Below, one piece after another: positions 26,479-43,189 of a DNA stretch of 64,000 nt. Source of the DNA: Azospira restricta (GTDB lineage: Bacteria; Pseudomonadota; Gammaproteobacteria; Burkholderiales; Rhodocyclaceae). The first letter of the stretch is position 1; each line of letters begins with the position of its first letter. The DNA lies in assembly GCF_016858125.1 (NCBI RefSeq), contig NZ_CP064781.1:2675501-2739500 (forward strand), read 5' to 3'. The notes below the pieces were generated by a model. The model ran no database searches. It was not told the origin of the DNA and was given only the letters and a program-made list of their open reading frames with translations. Both the position numbers and the translations under genes were made by a program.

Positions 26479-29199
26479 ATGGCGCAAACAAGTGTTTCCC
26501 AGTTCGCCGGGGAGCTGAAGCTCCCCGCGACGTCCCTGCTCGAGCAGCTGAAGAAGGCCGGCGTCGACAAGAAGAGCGTCGAAGACCTGCTCACCGAAGC
26601 CGACAAGTCGATGCTCCTCGACTACCTGCGCAAGGCGCATGGCGAGGCGCAGTCGAAGAACAAGATCACGCTGACCAGGAAGCAGACCAGCGAGATCAAG
26701 GCGCACGACTCGTCGGGCAAGACCCGCACGGTGCAGGTCGAGGTGCGCAAGAAGCGCGTGCTGGTCAAGCGCGACCCGGCCGAGCTCGCCGCCGAGGCGG
26801 CGGCCGCTGCCGCCGCTGCGGCCCCGGTTGCAGCGGCGCTCGAACCGGTCGTCGTCGCGCCGGAGCCGGAACCGGTGGTCGTCGTCGCGCCGGAGCCGGT
26901 CGTCGAAGCGCCGCCCCCGGTCGTCGTCGAGGAGACGCCGGCGCCCGCGCCGGAGCAGCCGGCGAAGCCGGCCAAGTCCACCCGCGTGGCCAAGCCTTCG
27001 CTGGCCTCGGTGATCGGCGAAGAGCAAGTGCGCCAGCGCGAGGAGGAAGCCCGTCGCGCCTCGGCGCTGGCCGAGCGGCAGGCCGCCGATTTCAAGGAAC
27101 GCCAGGAGCGCCAGGCGGAACTGGCGCGCCTGCGTCTGGAAGCCGAGGAAAAGGCCGCCGCCGCGCGCGCCGCGGAGGCCGCGAAGGCGGCGGCGGCGCA
27201 GAGCGCCGCCGAGAAGCCGGCCGAGGACAAGACCCTGCACCGTCCGGCGAAGCCGGAAGGTGCCAAGGGCAAGGACGCCAAGAAGGACGAGAAGAAGGGC
27301 GCCTGGACCGACAATGCGAAGAAGCGCGGCATCAAGACGCGCGGCGGCGACGCCGGCAGCGGCTGGCGCGACGGCAAGGGCGGCGGCAAGCACGGCAAGC
27401 GCGACGACGGCGAGCACGCCTTCCAGGCGCCGACCGAGCCGCTGGTGCGCGAAGTGCACGTGCCGGAGACGATCTCCGTCGCCGACCTAGCGCACAAGAT
27501 GGCGGTCAAGGCCACCGAAGTCATCAAGACGATGATGAAGATGGGTTCGATGGTCACCATCAACCAGGTGCTCGACCAGGAGACGGCGATGATCGTCGTC
27601 GAGGAGATGGGCCACAAGGCGTTCGCCGCCAAGCTCGACGACCCGGACGCCTTCCTCGTGGACGATGCCGAGCACAAGGACGTGCCGCTGGAGCCGCGCG
27701 CGCCGGTGGTCACCGTCATGGGCCACGTCGACCACGGCAAGACCTCGCTGCTCGACTACATCCGCCGCACCCGCGTCGCCTCCGGCGAAGCCGGCGGCAT
27801 CACGCAGCACATCGGCGCCTACCACGTCGAGACCGACCGTGGCATGGTCACCTTCCTCGATACGCCGGGCCACGAGGCATTCACGGCGATGCGTGCGCGC
27901 GGCGCGAAGGCCACCGACCTGGTCATCCTGGTCGTCGCCGCCGACGACGGCGTCATGCCGCAGACGAAGGAAGCGATCCACCACGCGAAGGCGGCCGGCG
28001 TGCCGATCGTCGTCGCCATGAACAAGATCGACAAGCCGGAAGCCAATCCCGACCGCCTGAAACAGGAACTGGTCGCCGAGCAGGTGGTGCCGGAAGAGTA
28101 CGGCGGCGATTCGCCGTTCGTTCCGGTGTCGGCGAAGACCGGCCAGGGCATCGACGACCTGCTCGAGAACGTGCTGCTGCAGGCGGAAGTGCTGGAACTG
28201 AAGGCGCCGAAGGAAGCGCCGGCCAAGGGCCTGATCATCGAGGCGCGTCTCGACAAGGGCCGCGGCCCGGTGGCGACGATGCTGGTGCAGACCGGCACGC
28301 TGCGCCAGGGCGACATGCTGCTGGCCGGCCAGGTCTTCGGCAAGATCCGCGCGATGTTGGACGAGAACGGCAAGCCGGTGAAGGAAGCCGGTCCGTCGAT
28401 CCCGGTCGAGATCCTCGGCCTGTCCGAGGTGCCGGCCGCCGGCGAGGAAGCCGTGGTCCTCGCCGACGAGCGCAAGGCGCGCGAGATCGCGCTCTTCCGC
28501 CAGGGCAAGTTCCGCGACGTCAAGCTGGCCAAGCAGCAGGCCGCCAAGCTCGAGAACATCCTCGAGTCGATGGGCGAGGCCGAGGCCAAGTCGCTGCCGC
28601 TGATCGTCAAGGCCGACGTCCAGGGCTCGCAGGAAGCGCTGGTGCATGCGCTGACCAAGCTGTCGACCTCCGAGGTCAAGGTCAACGTGATCCACGCCGC
28701 GGTCGGCGGCATCAGCGAATCCGACGTGAACCTGGCGCAGGCGTCGAAGGCCGTCATCATCGGCTTCAACACCCGTGCCGATGCCGGCGCGCGCAAGGCC
28801 GCCGAGCACTTCGGCGTCGACATCCGCTACTACAACATCATCTACGACGCGGTCGACGAGGTGAAGGCGGCGCTGTCGGGCATGCTGGCGCCGGAGAAGA
28901 AGGAAGAGATCACCGGCACCGTCGAGATCCGCCAGGTCTTCCGCATCTCCAAGGTCGGCGCCATCGCCGGCTGTTACGTGCTGGACGGCATCGTCCGCCG
29001 CAATTCGCGCGCCCGCCTGCTGCGCGGCAACGTCGTGCAGTGGGACGGCGAGCTCGATTCGCTGAAGCGCTTCAAGGACGACGTCAAGGAAGTCAAGGCT
29101 GGCTTCGAGTGCGGTCTGTCGCTGAAGAACTTCAACGACATCGAGGAAGGCGACCAGCTCGAAATTTACGAGATCAAGGAAATTGCCCGGACGCTCTAA
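26479..29199 (+). CDS. infB: Translation initiation factor IF-2
   Basis: 906 residues. The N-terminal IF2 domain is followed by a long charged, Ala/Pro/Glu-rich linker (about 95-310) and the GTPase: G1 [12 protein letters not shown]3 DTPGHEAF, G4 NKID, G5 SAK. Domains II to IV bind the ribosome and fMet-tRNA. The protein is longer than average because of the linker, which contains runs of Ala and Glu-Pro-Val. The rbfA start codon lies inside its last codons. Confidence 0.97.
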   Translation: MAQTSVSQFAGELKLPATSLLEQLKKAGVDKKSVEDLLTEADKSMLLDYLRKAHGEAQSKNKITLTRKQTSEIKAHDSSGKTRTVQVEVRKKRVLVKRDPAELAAEAAAAAAAAAPVAAALEPVVVAPEPEPVVVVAPEPVVEAPPPVVVEETPAPAPEQPAKPAKSTRVAKPSLASVIGEEQVRQREEEARRASALAERQAADFKERQERQAELARLRLEAEEKAAAARAAEAAKAAAAQSAAEKPAEDKTLHRPAKPEGAKGKDAKKDEKKGAWTDNAKKRGIKTRGGDAGSGWRDGKGGGKHGKRDDGEHAFQAPTEPLVREVHVPETISVADLAHKMAVKATEVIKTMMKMGSMVTINQVLDQETAMIVVEEMGHKAFAAKLDDPDAFLVDDAEHKDVPLEPRAPVVTVMGHVDHGKTSLLDYIRRTRVASGEAGGITQHIGAYHVETDRGMVTFLDTPGHEAFTAMRARGAKATDLVILVVAADDGVMPQTKEAIHHAKAAGVPIVVAMNKIDKPEANPDRLKQELVAEQVVPEEYGGDSPFVPVSAKTGQGIDDLLENVLLQAEVLELKAPKEAPAKGLIIEARLDKGRGPVATMLVQTGTLRQGDMLLAGQVFGKIRAMLDENGKPVKEAGPSIPVEILGLSEVPAAGEEAVVLADERKAREIALFRQGKFRDVKLAKQQAAKLENILESMGEAEAKSLPLIVKADVQGSQEALVHALTKLSTSEVKVNVIHAAVGGISESDVNLAQASKAVIIGFNTRADAGARKAAEHFGVDIRYYNIIYDAVDEVKAALSGMLAPEKKEEITGTVEIRQVFRISKVGAIAGCYVLDGIVRRNSRARLLRGNVVQWDGELDSLKRFKDDVKEVKAGFECGLSLKNFNDIEEGDQLEIYEIKEIARTL

Positions 29200-29614
29200 G
29201 CACCACGCCGCCGGCTTCTCGCGCAAGGACCGCGTCAACGAGCAGATCCGCCGCGAACTGGCGGATCTGATCCGCGGCGAGCTGAAGGACCCGCGCGTGG
29301 GCATGGTCAGCATCACCGAAGTCGAGGTGACGCCGGACTATGCGCACGCCAAGGTCTGGTTCAGCACGCTCGCCGGCGACGACAAGGTGCCGGAGATCCT
29401 GCACGGCCTGAAGAAGGCTTCCGGCTTCCTGCGCCGCGAGCTCGGCCGGCGCATCCGCATCCACACCACGCCGGAGCTGCATTTCGTGCATGACGTGTCG
29501 CTCGAACGCGGCGCCGACCTGTCGAAGCTGATCGACGAGGCCAACCGCCTGCACGGTGCCGACGCGGAAGCCGCCGATCCCGCCGACCCCGCCAAGGGCG
29601 CCGACGGCGAATGA
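29183..29614 (+). CDS. rbfA: Ribosome-binding factor A (TTG start)
   Basis: 143 residues with the KH-like RbfA fold, including [18 protein letters not shown] and [19 protein letters not shown]. It assists 16S rRNA 5'-end maturation and cold adaptation. The only start giving the full domain with a ribosome site (AGGA) is TTG 29183, inside the end of infB (17-base overlap). The C-terminus is an acidic Ala/Asp/Pro tail. The gene overlaps truB by 4 bases. Confidence 0.92.
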   Translation: MPGRSKHHAAGFSRKDRVNEQIRRELADLIRGELKDPRVGMVSITEVEVTPDYAHAKVWFSTLAGDDKVPEILHGLKKASGFLRRELGRRIRIHTTPELHFVHDVSLERGADLSKLIDEANRLHGADAEAADPADPAKGADGE

Positions 29615-30504
29615 ACCCGCCTGCCCGGCGCCGCTGGCGGCGGGTCGACGGCGTCCTGCTCCTCGACAAGCCCTCCGGCATCACCTCCAACGACGCGCTG
29701 CAGAAGGCGCGCCGCCTGTTCTCGGCCGAGAAGGCCGGCCATACCGGCACCCTCGACCCGATGGCGTCCGGCCTGCTGCCGGTCTGCTTCGGCGAGGCGA
29801 CCAAGTTCTCCGCCGACCTGCTCGACGCCGACAAGACCTACGAGGCAACGCTGCGCCTCGGTGTGACGACGACCACCGCCGACGCCGAGGGCGAGGTGCT
29901 GGAGACGCGGCCGGTGCAGGTGGGCGAAGCCGACCTGCGGGCAGTGCTGCCACGCTTCACCGGTGCGATCGAGCAGGTGCCGCCGATGTACTCGGCCCTG
30001 AAGCGCGACGGAAAACCCCTCTACGAGCTGGCCCGGCAGGGGATCGAGGTCGAGCGCGCGGCACGCGCCGTGGTCATCCACGAACTGACGCTGCTCGCCT
30101 GCGCCGGCACCGACGTGTCGCTGCGCGTCCGCTGCAGCAAGGGCACCTACATCCGCACGCTGGCCGAGGACATCGGCAGCGCGCTCGGCTGTGGCGCCCA
30201 TCTCACCGCATTGCGGCGCACCCGGGTCGGCTCGCTCGAACTGGCCGGCGCACGCACGCTGGCGGAGATCGAGGCCTGTGCGGAGGAGGGCCGGGAGGCG
30301 CTGCTGCGGCCCGTCGATACGCTCCTTTCCGGGCTGCCGCCGGTCGTCCTCGACGAGGCGCAGACGCTGCGCTTCGGCAACGGCAACCCGGTTGCCGCCG
30401 ATGTCGTCGGCCCGTGCCGGGTCTATGCCGGCGGCCGCCTGCTCGGCCTCGGGCTGGGCGACGGCGCCGGGCGGCTGCACCCGAAGCGCCTGATCGCCCG
30501 CTGA
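29611..30504 (+). CDS. truB: tRNA pseudouridine-55 synthase
   Basis: 297 residues. The catalytic Asp lies in [17 protein letters not shown] near residue 49, with the family motif [10 protein letters not shown] and, C-terminal, a PUA-like end. It makes pseudouridine 55 in the T loop of tRNAs. It starts with ATG overlapping the rbfA stop and is the last gene of the operon. A GC hairpin follows the stop but without a T-run. Confidence 0.95.
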   Translation: MNPPARRRWRRVDGVLLLDKPSGITSNDALQKARRLFSAEKAGHTGTLDPMASGLLPVCFGEATKFSADLLDADKTYEATLRLGVTTTTADAEGEVLETRPVQVGEADLRAVLPRFTGAIEQVPPMYSALKRDGKPLYELARQGIEVERAARAVVIHELTLLACAGTDVSLRVRCSKGTYIRTLAEDIGSALGCGAHLTALRRTRVGSLELAGARTLAEIEACAEEGREALLRPVDTLLSGLPPVVLDEAQTLRFGNGNPVAADVVGPCRVYAGGRLLGLGLGDGAGRLHPKRLIAR

Positions 30505-30549
30505 TTCAGGCGTCCCCCGCGGGGGCTTGTGGAGGGCTCGCGCCTTCGC

Positions 30550-31146
30550 TCAGGCGGCCGAGAGCACCGCCTCGATTTCGGCGAAGGTGCGTGCGGTTTC
30601 GCCGGTCGGCAGCGGCATCCCCAGCTGGCGCGCGATCTGCGTCGCCGAGAACACCCCGCAAACGAACTGCCGGCCGTGTGCGTCGCGATCGACGACGAAG
30701 GCGTGCTGGCGGCCGCAGGCCTTCAGCGTGGCGACGACGTGGCCGACCTCGGCGCGGGTGACCATCGCCAGCTCGATCGTGTCGAGGCGGGCGGCCGGCG
30801 TCATGATGTGCGACACGCGCAGTTCGCCGCGCGCCAGTCCGAGGTTCTGCGCTGCCTGCAGCGCCCGCTCGCCGAGGATGTCGCTGGCGGTGACGACGCC
30901 CTGCAGCTGCTTGGCTTCGTCGACGACGAAGAGCATGCGCACGCCGCGGTGGATCATCGCCTGGTTGGCGTCGGCGACGAGCGTGCCGGCAGCGATCGTG
31001 GCGGCAGGGACGCGGGTCAGGTCGGTCATGACCTGCAGCGCCGGCGAATCGATGCGTACCGGCGGCGGGGTCAGGCTGGTGGAGACGAAGCAGCCGGCGG
31101 CGGAAACGGAACCGGTGGCGAGAGCGGGGTAGTTTGTGCGTGTCAT
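30550..31146 (-). CDS. CBS-domain protein
   Basis: 198 residues with two CBS motifs (about 45-100 and 112-175), including MIHRGVRMLFVVDEAKQLQGVVTASDIL and MVTRAEVGHVVATLKACGRQHAFVVD-type repeats. Paired CBS domains bind adenosyl ligands such as AMP or ATP and usually regulate another domain; here there is none. The first about 35 residues are not homologous. It sits alone, convergent with truB; partner unknown. Confidence 0.8.
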   Translation of the reverse strand: MTRTNYPALATGSVSAAGCFVSTSLTPPPVRIDSPALQVMTDLTRVPAATIAAGTLVADANQAMIHRGVRMLFVVDEAKQLQGVVTASDILGERALQAAQNLGLARGELRVSHIMTPAARLDTIELAMVTRAEVGHVVATLKACGRQHAFVVDRDAHGRQFVCGVFSATQIARQLGMPLPTGETARTFAEIEAVLSAA

Positions 31147-31213
31147 GATCGGCCTCCTGAGGTTGAGGAATGCGGACCACCGCCGCGGCGCGCGGCCCGC
31201 AACCGTCTGACAC

Positions 31214-31240
31214 GCGCGCCGGACACGGGTTCCGGCGCGC
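31214..31240. other. Perfect 10-bp GC hairpin between two minus-strand genes
   Basis: GCGCGCCGGA pairs perfectly with TCCGGCGCGC across a 7-base loop. It lies 14 bases downstream of the YecA/SEC-C gene and has no T-run, so it may be a weak or Rho-assisted 3' end, or a repeat unit. I saw no second copy by eye. Confidence 0.4.
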
Positions 31241-31253
31241 TCGGCGGATCAGC

Positions 31254-31967
31254 TCAGGCCGCTGCGCCGCAGCATTGCTTGTACTTCCTGCCGCTGCCGC
31301 AGGGGCAGGGATCGTTGCGGCCGACCTTGCCGTTGTTGCGGCGGATCGTGCCGTGGCCGCGCTTGGCGGCCCAGAACATGAAGATCTCGGAAACGGCGCG
31401 CGCCAGTTCCTCTTCCGAGTCGCGCAGCAGTTCGGCGAGTTCCTCGCCCTCGGGCCAGGCCTCGCCGTGCTCGCGGGCGGCGGCCTCGGCCTCGCCGGTG
31501 AGCACCATCAGCGGGAACAGGCGCTCGTCGAGCCACTCGACCTCTTCCTCGTCGGCCAGGCCCTCGAACCAGTCCTCCACCGCCGTGTCGACGCCGTGCA
31601 GGTAGGCCAGGCACCACGGCTCGTAGTCGCTCGGCGCGTCGTCCTCGTCGCCCTGCGGGTAGAGGTAGAGCATCAGCGGCTCGTCGTCGGCGAGCTGGAT
31701 CGCGATGTCGGCAGCCAGGCAGCGCAGCAGCGCGGCGGCTTCCTGGCCGGCCTCGCTGGCGACGCCGGCTTCGCTGCCGAGGATTTCCAGCAGCCACTCG
31801 CCTTCCGGCACCGGCACCGGACCGGCAAGCGCGGCGCAGAGGTAGCCCTGTGCCTCGTCGAGGCGCATCGCCTCGTCGAAGGCGGGGTCGTCGAGCAGCC
31901 CCTCGAGACGGTCGAGCTGGTCGTCGGAGATCGCCGGCTGGCGCTTGGTCAGGGTGGTTTCGGTCAT
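31254..31967 (-). CDS. YecA/UPF0149 family protein with C-terminal SEC-C zinc motif
   Basis: 237 residues. The helical UPF0149 domain covers about residues 15-190, and the end is the zinc-binding SEC-C motif [20 protein letters not shown], as found at the C-terminus of SecA. E. coli YecA carries the same motif and has been linked to SecA and nascent-chain functions. The gene lies 3 bases after queF in the same direction. Specific function is not established. Confidence 0.85.
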   Translation of the reverse strand: MTETTLTKRQPAISDDQLDRLEGLLDDPAFDEAMRLDEAQGYLCAALAGPVPVPEGEWLLEILGSEAGVASEAGQEAAALLRCLAADIAIQLADDEPLMLYLYPQGDEDDAPSDYEPWCLAYLHGVDTAVEDWFEGLADEEEVEWLDERLFPLMVLTGEAEAAAREHGEAWPEGEELAELLRDSEEELARAVSEIFMFWAAKRGHGTIRRNNGKVGRNDPCPCGSGRKYKQCCGAAA

Positions 31968-31970
31968 GGC

Positions 31971-32390
31971 TCAGCCTCGCGTGTTGGATTGGGTGTCGAA
32001 GCTCGCCAGTTCGACCTTCGGCGCGGGCTTCCAGCCCTTCTTGCGGTGTTCGGCGACGACGTTGGTGAAGATGCCGCCGCGCACGTAGAACTTGGCGGTG
32101 AGGCGCATGTAGCGGGGCTTGGTGGCCTTCACCAGATCGTCGAGGATGCGGTTGGTGACGGCCTCGTGGAAGCAGCCTTCGTCGCGGAAGGACCACATGT
32201 AGAGCTTCAGGCTCTTCAGCTCGACGCACAGCTTTTCCGGGATGTAGTCGAGGATCAGCGTGGCGAAGTCGGGCTGGCCGGTCTTCGGGCACAGGCAGGT
32301 GAATTCCGGGATTTCCATGTGGATGTGGAAATCGCGCTCCGGGGCGGGATTGGGGAAGGTTTCCAGGGTCTTGGAAGGCAGGCTGGGCAT
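31971..32390 (-). CDS. queF: NADPH-dependent 7-cyano-7-deazaguanine reductase, type I QueF
   Basis: 139 residues, the short (type I) form. The catalytic Cys34 and the proton-donor Asp41 lie in [17 protein letters not shown], and the QueF signature [15 protein letters not shown] follows. It reduces preQ0 to preQ1 in queuosine biosynthesis for tRNA. No other que gene is in the window. On the minus strand a perfect TATAAT lies about 40 bases upstream (32427-32432 region), close to the divergent smc promoter space. Confidence 0.95.
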   Translation of the reverse strand: MPSLPSKTLETFPNPAPERDFHIHMEIPEFTCLCPKTGQPDFATLILDYIPEKLCVELKSLKLYMWSFRDEGCFHEAVTNRILDDLVKATKPRYMRLTAKFYVRGGIFTNVVAEHRKKGWKPAPKVELASFDTQSNTRG

Positions 32391-32573
32391 GCTCGGGGGG
32401 TCCGTGAAGGGGATGCAAAGATGCTATTATAGCCGGCGATTCCGGGCCTTTCCCCGGGGCCGTTCGCGTCGACCCGGCGGTTGCTGGCGATGCGCCGGCC
32501 GGTTCCGCTGCCGCCGCCAGACAAAACAAGCAGATCGAGCCCTTCCCGCCCTGCACGAGAACACGCCCCGCCC

Positions 32574-40268
<7,695 letters not shown>

Positions 40269-40271
40269 ACG

Positions 40272-40835
40272 ATGAGCAATGTGCAGCAAGCGAAGGAATT
40301 CCTGGCTTCGGCCGACCTGATCCACTCCGCCGACACCGTGCTCGACGCCGTCAGGCGCGTCGCCGGCGAGATCAGCGAGCAGTTGTGCGAGGCCAACCCG
40401 GTCCTGCTCTGCGTGATGAGCGGCGGCGTACCGTTCGCCGGCCACCTGATGACGATGCTGCAGTTCCCGCTCGACTTCGACTACCTGCACGTCACCCGCT
40501 ACGGCCAGGACACCGCCGGCGGCGCGCTGTCGTGGCGCGCGGCGCCGTGGATCCCGGTCAAAGGGCGGACGGTACTGGTCGTCGACGACATCCTCGACGA
40601 GGGCGTGACGCTGGCCGCGGTGCGCGACCGCCTGCTGCAACAGGGCGCCGCGCGCGTGCTGATGGCGGTGGTCGCCGACAAGGAGAACGGCAAGCAGAAG
40701 CCGATCGCCGCCGACTTCGTCGCGCTGAAGGTGCCTGACCGCTTCGTCTTCGGCTTCGGCATGGACGCCTGCGGCGCCTGGCGCAACCTGCCGGCGATCT
40801 ACGCGATGAAGGAGGAACCGCAATGCTCGGCATAA
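40272..40835 (+). CDS. hpt: Hypoxanthine-guanine phosphoribosyltransferase
   Basis: 187 residues of a type I phosphoribosyltransferase. The PRPP loop is RTVLVVDDILDEGVTL, and the purine-base end is DRFVFGFGMDACGAWRNLP. It salvages hypoxanthine and probably guanine to IMP/GMP. The next gene encodes a methylthioinosine-type phosphorylase that would supply hypoxanthine, and the two overlap by 13 bases, which points to a purine/methylthio salvage unit. Confidence 0.9.
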   Translation: MSNVQQAKEFLASADLIHSADTVLDAVRRVAGEISEQLCEANPVLLCVMSGGVPFAGHLMTMLQFPLDFDYLHVTRYGQDTAGGALSWRAAPWIPVKGRTVLVVDDILDEGVTLAAVRDRLLQQGAARVLMAVVADKENGKQKPIAADFVALKVPDRFVFGFGMDACGAWRNLPAIYAMKEEPQCSA

Positions 40836-41587
40836 TCGGCGGCAGCGGCCTGACGCAACTGGCCAACCTCGACGTGTCGCACCGCGAGGTGGTGCGCACC
40901 CCGTACGGCGAGCCGTCCGGCGCGATCACCTTCGGCCAGGTCAGCGGCCGGCCGGCGATGTTCCTGGCACGGCACGGCTACGGCCATACCATTCCGCCGC
41001 ACGAGGTGAACTACCGCGCCAACATCTGGGCGCTGTGGAACCGCGGCGTCACCGGCATCATTTCGGTGGCCTCGGTCGGCGGCATCCGTGTCGACCTGCG
41101 CCCGGGCGACATCGTCATCCCGCACCAGATCATCGACTACACCTGGGGTCGCAAGTCGACCTATCACGAAGGGCAGGGCTGCACGGTCACCCACGTGGAC
41201 TTCACCGAGCCCTACGACAAGGCGCTGCGCCAGGCGATCCTGCTTGCCGCGTCCGACGTCGGCATCCCGATCCATACCGGTGCGGTCTATGCCGCGACGC
41301 AGGGGCCACGGCTGGAGACGGCGGCGGAGATCAACCGCCTCGAGCGCGAAGGTGCCGACGTGGTCGGCATGACCGGCATGCCGGAGGCGGTGCTGGCGCG
41401 CGAGCTGGGCGTTCCCTACGCGGCGATCAACGTCATCGCCAACTACGCCGCCGGTCGCGGCGACAGCAAGGAAGGGATCAGCTTCGAGGCGATCGAGTCG
41501 GTACTGCAGGAGTCGATGCAGCGCGTGCGCGTCGTCATCGAGCGCCTCGCCGGCTGCCACGCCGAGGTCTGCGGCCAGTCCGACTAG
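40823..41587 (+). CDS. S-methyl-5'-thioinosine phosphorylase (MTAP/PNP family)
   Basis: 254 residues. The phosphate-binding start is MLGIIGGSGL, with the family motifs VGMTGMPEAVLARELG and INVIANYAAG. Human MTAP has two aspartates (TDYDCW) that read a 6-amino purine. Here the aligned string is IANYAAG, with Asn and Ala in those places, which favours a 6-oxopurine such as methylthioinosine, as described for Pseudomonas PA3004. Hypoxanthine product would go to Hpt next door. The substrate call is inference from these positions. An MTA deaminase is required but is not in the window. Confidence 0.8.
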   Translation: MLGIIGGSGLTQLANLDVSHREVVRTPYGEPSGAITFGQVSGRPAMFLARHGYGHTIPPHEVNYRANIWALWNRGVTGIISVASVGGIRVDLRPGDIVIPHQIIDYTWGRKSTYHEGQGCTVTHVDFTEPYDKALRQAILLAASDVGIPIHTGAVYAATQGPRLETAAEINRLEREGADVVGMTGMPEAVLARELGVPYAAINVIANYAAGRGDSKEGISFEAIESVLQESMQRVRVVIERLAGCHAEVCGQSD

Positions 41588-41602
41588 CGGCGGGGCCGGG
41601 AG

Positions 41603-43087
41603 TCAGCCGGCCGCCGGCGTGATTTCGACGATTTCGGTGATCGGCAGCGTGTCGATCTCGTGCAGCTTCGGCACCCGCTCGTCGCCCGGCCCGATCAGCG
41701 ACGACACCAGCGCATAGCTGGACGGCACGAACACTTCGCGCCCGTCGCCGCTGCGCCGGCGGACGCCGTAGCGCACCCGTTCGCGCAGCTCGTGCGGCAG
41801 CTTGGAGACCAGGCTCTTGGTCGCCCAGATCGCGCCGTAGCGGGCGAAGTCGGAAATGCGCGCGGCCTGGTTGATGGTGTCGCCGAGGACGACGAACTCG
41901 ACGCTGGTCGAGGACTGGAAGGTACCCAGCCATTCCTGCCCTTCGGTGATGCCGGTGTTCAGGTACAGCTCGTTCAGCCAGTTCTTCGACAACTGCCAGG
42001 CCTTGCTGATGCGGCTCATCTCCCGGCGGATCTCGTGTGCGCAGCAGAGCGCGTTGTGCAGGTAGTCGCTGTCCGGCTGCGGGAAGAAGTAATAGACCAT
42101 GCCGTCGCCGACGTGCTTGCCGTAGGTGCCGTGGTACTTGCGGAAGATCGGCCCCATTGCCGCCCAGATCTCGTTGATCAGCTGGAAATACTCGTCCGGC
42201 GGCAGCTCCGAGCAGATCTTGACCGAGCTCTGCAGGTCGGCGACCAGCACCGCCAGGTGGGTCAGCACCGGCAGCCGGCGGCGCAGCAGGCTGCGCACCA
42301 CCTCGTCGCGGCGGCAGAGCAGGTCGAGCATCGCGTCCGGCGGCGTGCCGTCCGGTACCAGCACGACGAATATGCCCTCGCGGAAAAACGAGGCGTAGGC
42401 CCGCCGCCGCGAGATCGTGCCGTCGGGCGCCGGCAGGCCGATCGGCGCGTCGACGATCGGATGTGGCGGCTCGGCCGAGGTCTCGGCGTAGATCTGCTGC
42501 AGGCGGGCGAAGCTCTCCGGCGACAGGCCTTCGCACAGTGCGGCGAAATTGCCCGGGCTGATCCGGCTCTTCGCCAGCCCGACCTGGAAGCGCAACAGTT
42601 CGCCGAGGCCGGCGCCGAGGCCGCCGCCGGCGAGCAGCCGGAACAGGCTGCGCTCCTCCTCGGTCGGCGGCAGGCTGTCGATGCCGGCCAGCAGCTCGTG
42701 GCGGGCGCTGTCATTGACCCAGACCAGCTCGAACTTGTGGTTCACCATGTAGGCCGGGTAGGGGAGGTCCTCGATCGTCACCCGCAGCGGCCCGTTGCGT
42801 GAAACCGCGGCGGGCGCCGTCATCGCGGCGGTGGCGGGCGGCGCCGGCGTCGTCACGCCGAGGCGGGCGGCGATCTCTCCCATGCTCAGTCCCTCCTGCT
42901 TGAGTTGCCTGATCCGGTCGATCCGTTCGGCGGCGTCGTCGGGGAAGAAACCGAGCTGGCGCGGCCCGCTGCCGCCGCTGCCCGGGTTCACGACGAGCGG
43001 CTTGGCGAGCAGGCCGAGGGCGATGTAGTTGTTCAGCGTCGCCCGCGAGATCCCTGTCTTTTCAATGAGTTCCTTGCTCGACAGCAT
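41603..43087 (-). CDS. MerR-type HTH, PAS-like and class III cyclase fusion
   Basis: 494 residues with three parts. The N-terminal MerR-like winged helix has KTGISRATLNNYIALGLL and a helix up to about residue 80. A PAS-like sensor spans about 100-260 (EDLPYPAYMVNHKFELVW). A class III nucleotide cyclase spans about 280-470. The cyclase has both metal Asp (VLVADLQSS and KHVGDGM), the substrate Lys (KHVGD) and the transition-state Asn/Arg pair (TINQAAR), so it should be active. The second base-specifying position, usually Asp or Thr, is Val (FVVLGD), so ATP versus GTP use is unclear. A 10-bp inverted repeat lies just upstream of its start. Confidence 0.8.
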   Translation of the reverse strand: MLSSKELIEKTGISRATLNNYIALGLLAKPLVVNPGSGGSGPRQLGFFPDDAAERIDRIRQLKQEGLSMGEIAARLGVTTPAPPATAAMTAPAAVSRNGPLRVTIEDLPYPAYMVNHKFELVWVNDSARHELLAGIDSLPPTEEERSLFRLLAGGGLGAGLGELLRFQVGLAKSRISPGNFAALCEGLSPESFARLQQIYAETSAEPPHPIVDAPIGLPAPDGTISRRRAYASFFREGIFVVLVPDGTPPDAMLDLLCRRDEVVRSLLRRRLPVLTHLAVLVADLQSSVKICSELPPDEYFQLINEIWAAMGPIFRKYHGTYGKHVGDGMVYYFFPQPDSDYLHNALCCAHEIRREMSRISKAWQLSKNWLNELYLNTGITEGQEWLGTFQSSTSVEFVVLGDTINQAARISDFARYGAIWATKSLVSKLPHELRERVRYGVRRRSGDGREVFVPSSYALVSSLIGPGDERVPKLHEIDTLPITEIVEITPAAG

Positions 43088-43091
43088 CGCC

Positions 43092-43138
43092 TTGGACAGT
43101 CCGTGTTGTTGTCTTTACTGTATATTTAGACTGTCCAA
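43092..43138. promoter_or_regulatory. Inverted repeat at the start of the MerR-PAS-cyclase gene
   Basis: TTGGACAGTC (43092-43101) and its exact reverse complement (43129-43138) flank an AT-rich 27-base stretch in the gap upstream of the cyclase gene. The near arm is 5 bases from the start codon and would cover the ribosome binding site or early transcript. A dyad in this place is a natural autoregulatory operator for the fused DNA-binding domain. MerR operators are usually more compact, so a looped or dimer-of-dimers mode would be needed. Confidence 0.5.
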
Positions 43139-43189
43139 TTGGAAAGTCAAGAAAGATTTCGCTCCGGCGCATCGCGGCACGCGCCGGGG

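Noticed and set aside
31147-31253. Intergenic repeat or mobile element end
   Set aside because: Only a single GC hairpin is present, with no target duplication or transposase.
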